A DNA stretch of 64,000 bases from Asterias rubens (taxonomy: Eukaryota > Echinodermata > Asteroidea > Forcipulatida > Asteriidae). The stretch's first letter is position 1; every line of letters starts with the position of its first letter. Location: positions 18,937,685 to 19,001,684 of the forward strand of contig NC_047063.1 of NCBI RefSeq assembly GCF_902459465.1, given 5' to 3'. The notes under the pieces are model-generated. The model made no database searches. It was not told the DNA's origin and worked only from the letters and a program-made list of their open reading frames with translations. The position numbers and the translations under genes were made by a program. Shown here one piece after another: positions 47,701-59,700 of this stretch.

Positions 47701-50700
47701 GCATCTGAAAGCACACAACATCGTGTGACAAGGGTGTTTTTTCTTTCATTATTATCTCGCAACTTCGTTGACGGGTTGAGCTCAAATTTTCACAGGTTTG
47801 TTATTTTATGCATATGTTGAGATAAACCAAGTGAGAAGACTGGTCTTTGGAATTACCAATAGTGTCCAGTGTCTTTAATTGCACTATAATAAAAGTATAA
47901 TCCACAGGTTTTGGTGTTTTCATATTCATCCCATTAAAAATGTTCTTGTTGCCAAAAATTAATGTAATCACCCATGCGCAATACGCTTGAATTGCCCGTG
48001 GGGAGGGGTGGTTCGAACTAAACATCCAAAGCTGCTAGCCAGGCCTGCCTCCCGACCAATCCTCTGCACTATTCAAGGCAACGCCGGAACTGAGCATCGC
48101 ATTCTCAAATTAACCTGTTGATCACTAAAGGACGCAAAACACTTCCGATCATTAAAACTCGGCTTCGTTGATGCAGCAGAGAGACAAAAATAACCGGTTT
48201 CCCATTGAGGCGCATGATGAGTATCCGATGAAAGTGCAATGCGGGACGGCGCTTCGGGTCACTGTTAAAGGCACTGGACACCTTTGGTATTTACTCAAAA
48301 TATAAAGAAGCATAAACACATACTTGGTAGTGAGCAATGGAGAGCTGTTAATAGTATGAAATATTTTGACAAAACAACTCACCCTAAAGAAGCTTTTAAG
48401 AAAGAGTTTTTTTCTTACTGTAATATATTTGAATCTGAGAGAGACTTCAGGCCCAAAACATCTGAAAGCTTACAGATTTGTGTACATTTTTCCTATAGCT
48501 TCGATGACACAAATGATCCCAAATCATCACAAGTTGGCTATTGTATGCAAATATTCTACCTCCATGCTGGATCAAACAAGTAAGAATCTTGGCCCAATTT
48601 CATATGCACAAGAAAATTTGCTTAGCATGAAACTTATTCCTTGATAAAAACAGGATGACCAACACAATTTCAATTTTGCTTGTTACTGGTATTATATTCA
48701 GCTGGTTGTTTTTTGCTTATCCTAAAAATCACATGGAAAGTTAGTTGATAATCCTACTTTATCAAGACAAAAATGTCATGCTAAGCAAATTGTTATGCTT
48801 AGCAGCTCTATGAAATTGGGCCCTGGCCTTTGACAATTAGCAAACGTGTCCCAGTGCCTTTAATTCAAACCCTATAGCTTTTCGTCCCTGCAGTCAGCAC
48901 CCCTGCGCTTTCTGCTGATCATCCTACGGTACCGCTGATTGCAATGTTCCATTAGAATAATTGAATCTTCATCAGAGCATTGATGAGCCTGTAAATCGTA
49001 CCAGTCAATTAGTGGGCAGAGACTAACACCGGGGATTACACGCGTCGGTAGAGGGGGGAAATGACGAGATTGATGTAGGACAAGTGTAGATGTGACAATT
49101 GGGAATCACAAGATTGGAAATGCCCGGATACTATTTATTTCTTTTGTTCTGTACATAAATATTGCAAAGGGATTTTTTTTTCTAATGCAATTCCAAAAAA
49201 AGAATCCTTATAAAAAAAGAGGAAATTTTGAAGATGGCAATTTTGATGTGCAGAAAAAAAAAATTGCTGCCCGGATCGTAGGACAGAAGCAAGGATGGAG
49301 ATTTCCCTCTGATCAAAAAAAAAACATCTTTATTATTATAGCGCTTTTCCATTGACGGTTTTTTTTTCGTCCAATAAGTGGACACTAATAAACAAATAGC
49401 TACTTAATATTTCGTTCTAAAGCATCACATGTTTACAAAAGATTCACAGAGGCCGAACTTTCTGCAGGCGCGATTTGTTTACGGCTCAATGGAAGAAAAC
49501 ATTAAATCTGATATTTTATGGAGAATTGTTTACGGCTCAATGGAAGAAAACATTAAATCTGATATTTTATGGAGAATGTCTGTTTTTAATAAACTTTTGA
49601 TGTGAAGACAGGGGCTCTCTGAAAATCGTCTAAGCCGTTACGTTTACAAGTTATGAATAATGTGGAGTCTAAAAACAAATTCCATATACTACCAGCGTAG
49701 TACCTTGCCTGACGACAGGAAATGTCTGGAACGTACACGGTCAGAATTGTACACAAAGGTGATTTGGGTTTGAACAAAGAACAATTTACTCTAAAGCGGG
49801 ATTTGAACCAACACAACCAACGAGCTCCGGATAACGTGCCAGCGCTCTACCGACCGAGTTATGTTGGCGGTCTTTCCTATTTTTAACAATATCTTTGTTC
49901 ATGGGTGCTTAGTCAGAAGCCATATCGACCGTTATCACGATCGTATATGGCCAAGGATCACACCAAGGTTTACGATACAACCTGAGAAGCCAGGGGAACA
50001 CCTGAAGGGGTGCAACTCCTTTAACTTACTGAGTTCTCCACCGGACCCGATGGAGTCCAATCCCGTGAGTGGATAAGCGACGTTAGCTACGTTGCCGTAG
50101 GTCCACTGCGTCTCACTGGACAGGTCCAACAGGTGGGCGAAGAGCTCCCCTCGACCCAGTCGGTAAGACAGCTCGAGAGGGGTCAAGCCGGCGTGGTTGA
50201 AGATGTCATGGCGGGCCGGTAGAGCAGTGTGGTTAATCACGTGGCTCATCATGTGCTAAAAAAAGAAAAACAGTGAATAGAAATATTTTATAGCCTTTTT
50301 TTAAATTGAAGATGATCAGAGTAAACCGATCGAAACGTCGACATGTGAAACCGACTTTAGAAATACCATAATCTGGATAAATCGATTTTATATGTTTTAC
50401 TTTTGTTATGAGAGATCACCAACATCAGGCCATGTGGACGGCCACTTCAAGGTGAGGGCTACACTTAACTGATTTGGACTGTTAACCCAAATCAACTGTC
50501 ACCATAGGTACGTTGCCACCCACTCCTGGGGCTGAAACAGGGTTGCCCCATTCAGCCCGTAAGGATGTAGCATCATCCACAAGAATGCCTGGCTGGTGGG
50601 GTAGAATGCACTATCTTTCCTACTTTTTACTAAGCAGTAAGTGGTTACATAGTGCTTTGCTCATCAAGGGCACAAGTTAGTGTCTGGACCGGAATACGAA

Positions 50701-53700
50701 CCCACACTCTGCTGACATCACCAGAGCTTGGGTCCGGTGAACTTGAGCGCAACGGCTGGCCGGTATAAATTGGTCTTCGTTCCGAGGCTTTAATTGAAAC
50801 TTTAAAGAAAAACAACTTTCGTGGTTTGGAAAGGAAGATTGTGTTAATCCTCACTTGTATCTTTACCTTTTGGTTATGAATGATGACCATGTGTACTACG
50901 GTGTTACCAAAGGTGTCCTTGGCGTCAGGGTTGACAGTTCCCCGTCCCTTCTCGTTCTTCAGCCCCTCCGTGACCAGGAAATCGTAGATCTCCTTGTTGC
51001 CGACGCTCGCCGCGAATGCCAGCGGGTACTCCCCGTAGTAGGCGTGCCCCTCGTATGTGGAATGACGGAACGCCGAGCGGGTGCCTTCCTTGAGGTCGTT
51101 CGGCCTGAAGAATCGTCCACTGGCCTGCTGGTCCAGGCGGGCTTTGTAGCGAAGTACGAGGAGCTTTACCCACTCGAGATTGTTGTTGATGATGGCAAAG
51201 TGAAGACAGCTTTCTCCTACAATTATTGAACACAAAAGTTCAAAACATCGAGGAAAAACATTGAAGATATCGAAGATGCTTTTTGAACTGACGCATGAGG
51301 TATTAGCCAATGTACGAGGTAATTGAGTGCCAGATTTAAGAAGCAGTACATGATTGTCTTTGGGAAAAACCGGTGTACAGTCCGGCATAATAGGCAGATG
51401 GTGGACATGGTGTTACCCAGTGCGGTAGAGTCCAACTATTAAAGCCTGCTTGTAAATGGAATTTTGAAAAAATGCCAGAAATTGTGTGTGGTATCACTTT
51501 AAAGGGCGTGTAAATGGGGGCGGGGCTTATGTACTGGAACCATTCAATTATGTATTTCCCCCTGTTTTTATATCATGGGGTATGATGGGGTCAAGAGATG
51601 ATGAACTCCCACCTTCTCCCGACCCACCTCTTGTACGTCTTTGTTGCCTATGATGTTTTTATTACTGCATAGTACTCGTATTCATGAAACTTAATGCACC
51701 TCACAATAGTACTCGACCCCCTAGGAACGAACTTTCTATACCTTATGATAGTACTTGACCCCTATGAAACTTTCTTTACCGTTAGTACTCTACCTCCCCC
51801 ACCGAAACATTCTGCACATTATACAAGTTCCCCCCCCCCATGAAACGTTCTGCCCCTTACCATAGTACTCGACCCCTTCGAATATATCCAGTACCATCTT
51901 AGGGTACATGTCCAGCATGATGCGTGCAATATTTAGATGAGTCTCGGTGTTATTTAAGAAGCAGAGATGCAGGGCCGTCTCCCCGACCTCCCCTCTCTTA
52001 GTCAGGTCCCAGCAGGCATCTCGCTGACGGAACCGACTAATCGCCGCTAACTTGGACCGATCGAAGTGCAGTACCAGCTCCTTGTTGGACATTCGCTTGA
52101 CCAGTAGTTTGCCCTGATGGGTATATGGCAGGCGGAAAGTAAGAGTTAACAACAGTGATAAAAAGTTACGATGTGGAAATTTAAGGGACTTTTGGAACGC
52201 TAGGTGGCAGCAGACTTGCAGATAAATCCATTGTTCTCTGTGTGGGTGCGTTCGATTAGCTTCCCTAGGTCTACCCTGCGGTACTCATTCGGGTGAGCCC
52301 CTGACAAGAGCTAATCAATAGATCACTCGCCCTCTCCTGATGACGTCATGCACCTCGGGCCAGCCCCAAGTGACCCGTTCCACAAGCAATGAATGTCAAT
52401 AAATTCAATTCAATTAACATTTACCAACATTTGCGACTCACAGTTTACGGGTTTTAATAAGGGCCTATCAGGTTAAAGTTATAAAGTATAATTATACAAA
52501 GCATGTGATCTTGTCATGGCATAATTCAGAAGATTGTCTATGAAAAACACGTCAGTTATACCAGTTTGGATACATTTAACAGATTGATTATAAGTTGTGG
52601 AAAAAATCCTGAACGACCAACCCCTAAAATATTTTCACCGATGGACGGTCAACAGTATTTTTTAACCTAATCAAGATTGCGAAGTAAAAACAAAAAAGTA
52701 AAACGAAAAACATAAAGTAAAACAATTAATTCGCAGTGGATTGTCCCTATTGACAATACATGAATGTTCATAATGATGCTAATGATACCATTAATGATAC
52801 CAATGATACATTAATGATATGATAATGATACATTAATGGTATGCTAATCACCACGCCCCCTGAAATACAAGAACATAGAGTCAACCATTGCACTTTTAAA
52901 TGCAAACTGCATATTACCCACTTGGCTCCAATACAAAAATATTTTTCATTATCAACCACGGTACTCTTTGAACATCATCTTTCAAGATCCACCTTACGTA
53001 AATCGTGATGAGTGGTATTAAAAAATCTGTCAGGTGTGATTATCTCAGCCTACCCAATGAAGCTGTCCATATAATTCCTCTCCAATTCTGCCCGGTCACA
53101 AAGATGAAGACTTAATGCCCAGTGAATTATTAACAGCCTTGGGTCATCATAAAAAAACAGCACGATTAATTATAGGGCTTTATATTTCGGGGCTTTGCTG
53201 TGTGTCTGCCTCTAGCCCTCAGGGGGAATCTGCAATCTCATTTGTAAAAAGGAAATTCGTTAAAGTGTAATTTCTTGAGCGAAATACAACCCCGGTCGGT
53301 GTTATTAAGCTGCTGAATTATTTAGATATTCCCGAGAATCCCGGCCTGGGAGCTCCATAGTTCCTGAGATCTTGCGAGTTTATTTATACGGATGGTGGGT
53401 CACAAGTGACAAACGGTGTGACCGTACAATCTCCCGCCAGATGTTGTAGGAAATTTGTGTTTCCTTGCATTTCAGGAAGGTTTAGTTTTGTTGAGTCAGC
53501 CCCGAATTTCGAGACGAATTTTAGGCGGTGCGCACACAATTTGCACCATTTTGCGGAGTCAAGTTCTGTTGGCTGACTAGAAGAGTCTATTAGACTTAAC
53601 TGTAGTGGATCTAAAAGATGTCTCTCGAACGCTGCATGGTTGACTAGATAGCACTGTTTCTTTAGTCAGCTAACAAAGTTACGCCACTTTGTAAAAATGG

Positions 53701-56700
53701 CAGTTTGGTTTAGCGACGGAGAAAGTTTTGTAATATTTTCACTCATCCAAAAAATTGATATAACGATACAAATGTTGGTAGGTTTAAAGTTGTTGAAGCT
53801 TTATAAGTGTGAACCAACCATTATGAGAAGAACTTGAGAGAAGATTCTTGAATGTTTAAAGATTGGTGTTTTTAATGGGCAGGCAGGAAGAAAAGCGGGT
53901 TGCGACCGCTAGATGATGATGGGAAGAAAACCAAACTGTTATCCGTCAAGGTCTTGTTGCAGGATGCCCCCGAAACTACGAGGAGTTTGCTAGACAGTTC
54001 CTCTGCTCGGAGATAGACAAATCAAATATATATTGTTTCACCTTTTGGCGTAAGGCATGTTGCTGGGTTAGCAATCAAATTAGAAATTACTGATTGGTTT
54101 TAGTCAAAATCACACCAGTTATAAATCTACAACAAATCATCCTGAAAAAAAATTAAACAGATACATACTACCGAAAGAGGATCATATTAATCTTGCAGGA
54201 ATATTTGACTTGACAGCCTATTTTGATGAAATTTTCACTGTTTACACGTTGGCCGACGTTTTTATTGAACACGGTCGAATGAGAATAACGTTTCCCTCTT
54301 CTGAAAACCATGCAAGGAAGTATAATCAACTACTTCCATCTACACTGTTGCAGCCGTACTCCTGTCAAATTTATGACTAAACACGGCGTTGTAATCGGAA
54401 GGGTGTGAATTTCAATTATTCGGGACATGTTTATAACACCTTCTGGTCTCTGTGTCTTTTTGTGAATTGGTTTCTGTGGGGGGGGGGGGGGGGTTGTCGG
54501 GCGAAATTGAAAGCTCACAAAAATAGTTTCAATCGACTCGAACAGTATTCAAAGCTTTTTGAAGAAATATCTTTTGCGCTAATAATTGAATGCCGATTTC
54601 GCATGGCTGAAGATAACGCATTATATACGTTTTATTGAATGCTCTATAACTATAGAATTCGGATGCGTCAAAGTGGAACTGAACGAGAAGTTCAACCGAA
54701 GAGGCAAAAGTGCTTTATGTTGTTTTATGCCGGAAAATGGCAGGGAAGACCTAAGGCACTAAAAACTAACCTATACAGCGGTTCGGAACTTTTCGTGTGC
54801 TCTCGGAACATTCCGGCACGGTTCGCGACGATCCCCCACGCAGCAGGTTTGGGGAGTTGTTACATAAGAGTGGACTAACCACTGGGACCTGGTTGTTTAT
54901 ATTTTCATGTTTAAAAGATGCAAGCACTGCTTCAGACCTCTTTATTCAAGTACATTTGTAGCAGCAGGTTTGGGGAGTTGTTACATAAGAGTGGACTAAC
55001 CACTAGGACCTGGTTGTTAATATTTTCATGTCTAAAAGATGCAAGCATATGCAAAATGACGTCATAGGGTCATTCTCGCTCGGGTATTCTCCGATGGGCC
55101 GAACCGCTGTGGAGTTTTAGTATTAAGTGCCTTCCTATAGTTGCGTGCCTTTGTGTATAGGACTCAAAACACAACGTCCACAGATTTACATTAAAACCCC
55201 ACAGTTTTAAAATAATAATGGTAGAAAGCTTCCTTTAAAATATTACTTGCTGAGGTGCTGTAGTATATTGAGAAATTAGTAAAACAAGTCACGAAAATAA
55301 TTTTCGTCGCTTAAGACGAAAATTATGTTAGCATGTAAAACGTATTTTCGTGACATTGTTTTACTCATTTCTCAAAAACTACGGCACCTCAGCTAGCAAT
55401 ATTTTACGGTAAGCTTTCTACTAGTATTATCTTCAAACGAGTGAGTTTAATTTAAATATGTGAACATTGTGTTCTGTGTTACAAAAAGTACCTAAATCCT
55501 TTAAAATGTTGTCCATCACCATTCAAAGATTAAAAGTAGGCATGCACATCACAGTTCGGCGTGTTTTTGTTATTAAAACAACAACAGTGTGATCAAGTCT
55601 TCGTTGTAATAAATGTTGATACTTTAACTGAATTCCATTTGCCCCCCATGCACAAATACCAGGTCGCATGCAATACCGCACACTATAGACGATGAGACCT
55701 GTGACATCACATGTTAACAAAAGAGCCACAGAGCCTAGACTTCCTACAGGCACGATTTGCACACAGCTCAATGGAAGAAAACATAAAATCTTATATTTTA
55801 TGGTGAGAAAAAAATCTTGTATTTTATGGAGATTGCACTGCCTAATTCCTAATCATCTTTTGATATGATGAAAGGGGGCACATCTCAAAACTTGTCCAGC
55901 TCTTACTTTCATAACTCTTGTATTTATGTTGAAATAATGGGAAAGTTGACATTTTGTGTCATAATTATGACACAAAATGTCAACTTTCCCATAGGACCTG
56001 CCTGCCAGAATACTCAAAGAATGCATAAGGCCACACTTATTGTAAGCAAAGTTCACATGGTCTATACGCTCGTCATTTAGGTCAAACTTACACAATTAAA
56101 GGAAATGTGAATGCAGGTGTCAGATGCAATTGTGTCCGCCATGCAATAGTGCCCGCTCCGGACACTTTTGCATATACAATCGTGTCCGGGGCTATGCAAA
56201 AACCGTCCGGTGGACATGTAGGCTACATGACTGTAAACGTATGTGCACGCGTAAGCGAGCGTGCATGCACCTGAACCTATGTATATGCAGCTAGATAATC
56301 ACGTATTTTATGATTGCAGCGAATACCCGACGGCCGAACATTTCCCATTTCATTCATGACATGCACTTAGCTTCTAAATGACCATGCGTCGACCAAGGGC
56401 GTTTAACTTACTGCAAGGACGATTTTGCACGGGGGCAGACACAACTGCAAATGCAAATGTGTCCGGGCGGACACAATTGCATTATGCAGCAACGTCCGGG
56501 CGGACACAATTGCATTATGCAGCAACGTCCGGGCGGACACGATTGCATATGCAATAATGTCCTCCGTATAGTATTGCATAGAGGACATAATTGCATGCGA
56601 CACAGGCAGTACAACACACGGGGACATTTTCTCCCAAAATGACACAACCAAGATTTTGATTATTATGACGTCAGATGAATTGAGTCAACATACCATTATA

Positions 56701-59700
56701 CTTTTGTAAGATCTACTATTGCCTTGGAACCAAAGGGTGTGAGGCCAAAAGCCACGTGATATTCTGGTCCTTGTTTATTCTGTTTTAGAGAGAAACTTGT
56801 GTTTTTGTGCGGCATACGACCCAAAACACATCTATCATAGTCTTGTTCCCAGTTCCGTTATTGGGTTACTCTTACCTGGGACTCTGATTTCATCCTCTGT
56901 CTGTACATAGCGTAGTCTACTTTCGTGATGGTCTTCCCTTCGCCATCATTATACAGAAACGGGCTTACCTGATGCAAAAACAATCATTGATTGTAGAAGT
57001 AAAGAACAAAATAAGTCTTTCACAATAATAGTATTGAAAAGAACAGGCTACGGTTTTACACAATAGTGGGGCAGATAGGGGGAACAAAAGGGGGAACTGT
57101 GCCAATTTGTTGTTATATTGGCACACAGTCACAATTGTGAAAAACTTATTTTGCTATAGGCATATGGTCCATCATAGATTTGAATTTTGACCAAAATATA
57201 GGGCTAGATGATTTACAACAAGCAATTATTGTTACTTGGCTCAACACGTACCCACTCTGCCCTTTTGTGTGACTGATTGACATTTTATTTATTTTTTATT
57301 TCATTGTATTTTCAGGTTTTTTTCTTTTTTTCTTTCGAGCTGATGAATGGATTTTAATTACTAATCTTTACCATAATATAGTAATATCATCATTATGACA
57401 CCACAACAAACAATTGGATTTTGATGGAGTGGTCTCCTGAAGACCTGACAACCTAATAAAAACCCAATTAGTCTCGTGTCTGTGCGTAATTTACACAACG
57501 ATTGTGTCTTTTTGTCTGCGCGTATCATAGGACACAATGACCTGGGCCCAATTTCATAGAGCTGCTAAGCACATAAATTTGCTTAGCATGACATTTCTTC
57601 CTTATTAAAAACGGGATTACCAACAACACAATTTCAGTTTGTTGCATATTGCTTGTTTCTGGTATTCAACTGTTGTTTGCTTATCCTGAAAATCACGTGG
57701 AAATTTGGTTGCTAATCGTGTTTTTATTAAGGAAGAAATTTCATGCTGAGCAAATTGTTGTGCTAAGTAGCTATAAGAAAATTGGGCCCAGATGATGACA
57801 CTATCGCTGCATCGTTAGTCTCTAAATACAACAGAGTGAAAAACATTTTTTGAAGAGCCATTTGAGGGATAACTCTATTTCGAGTGGTCTTCCACTCTTT
57901 TAGATTGAAGTTTGCAACCTCTCTCAAGAGTAAAATAGCCAGCCATTTGAGGGACAACTCGATATGAAAAGAGGAGTGTTTTTACTCTTTTACTTTTATA
58001 CCGTACTGTTGGAGCTAATATTATGTTGAATCGTAATAGAGGAATGTATTTGTAAAAATAAAAAAAAAGAGGGAGTCGTGATTCACATTGTTTAATACTA
58101 TTAACAGCTCTCCATTGCTTGTTACAGATTAACTTTTTATGCTAACAATTATTGAGAGTAATTACCAATAGTGTCTTTAAACAGAGAGCTTCCGGGTCAT
58201 TAACGTTCAACGTTCAACCGAGATTTGGATGACAAGTTCGAGGAGCTTTCCCAAACAGTGTTACAATGTAATGATAACCGGTGTTGCTTTGGACGATCAA
58301 GTTCGGATTTAAATGATTATCTGTAGAAGGCCTCGACGTGCTTGTAGGTCAACAAACAATCGAATCTTTCAAACGCTATTGGTACTAAAAAAAATGAGAC
58401 CCTCTGTAATACTACATAAACCACCCAATATGGCGGATGACCTAACCGCCCTCTGTTGAAATTGTGACATATTACCCTTCTTCGCATGAACTCCTTGAAA
58501 TCAGCCTCGCCTATTCGGTCATACTCCTCAAGTAGACGACCTCTTCCAGCCAGATGAAGTAACTAAAGAAAACAGACGTAATAATGATATGTTGTTTTAA
58601 ATATGTATTTTAAAAAGGTAAAAAAAAATATATTGGTGCAATACTTTCATCAATAATGAAACCCTCCCCGCCCCACCCCCCCCCCCCCCCCCCGAAGAAA
58701 AAAAATAGTAGCGGTGAGGACTAATATTTAATTTCTATCCGGACCACCTCAGTGTTCCACCTCGAAATGGCATTTTTGGTGGATTATCATTAACGAAGTA
58801 AGTTTCATCTTCCACAAAATGTTACTCTTAAAAATATACCCTGTTACAGCAGGTGCCGTCGGAAACCAAAATGGTGTTGCTTTAAGCGGTCGGAAGTCGT
58901 CACTCTCCCGTAAAACCTCCCAGGGGCACGGTCAAGATCCTCCCCGGTCTCGACCCCTCAGAAACAAAAGTGTCATAAAACGTGAAGGAATTGCCTCCCC
59001 GTTTACACAAATTTACTCATGATACGCACTGGCACGTTTCTCTCCCATCCAGTGCCACAGGCACCGTGTGTATACACCTCACACCCATCAGTACATCAAG
59101 AATCATGAAGCAATTTATGCACAGCGGTTTCTCCACAGAGAGTCTAAATGAGTTTTTGAAAAGATGAGCAGCGTCTAAGAATAATAATGTGGAAGAAAAA
59201 TGGATCTGTTGACGGAAATGCATAACGAAAACCCGTCAAAGGGTTGATTTATTTTCAATTAAAAGACTTTTAGAGGCTGTTTGCAGGATTTTAAACTTTG
59301 CATGGTGGAAGTCGTATAAAGAGAGTTTGCGGTAACACCATGTGAATATCTCTATATGAGAAATGTTGGTTCTGAAAGGAACCGGTGCGGTTAACGACTC
59401 AATGTTTCGATCAGTATGCTCTGATCGTGTTCAGGAGAATGCGGTTCGGAAAAGGTGCCAATACAAAAACGCATGATACCATCCCGACCCCCTATAAAGT
59501 TGCATGGTCTGATTCTCGAAAAACATTTTTTTTTTTCGCAGATTTTTGTCAGATGATGTTGTTTCCAAACGAATCCCATACAATGACTCTCGCATATGCC
59601 ACGAGAAATACACAAAATACATGCTAAGAAGTTTTATGCTAAACAGCTTTCACCTTTCCATTGTTAATTAACAAACGGCGCTGATTGGTATGGACGGCGG

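Noticed and set aside
49800-49866. Possible tRNA gene on the minus strand
   Set aside because: A and B boxes are present but the acceptor stem does not pair and a SINE body follows.
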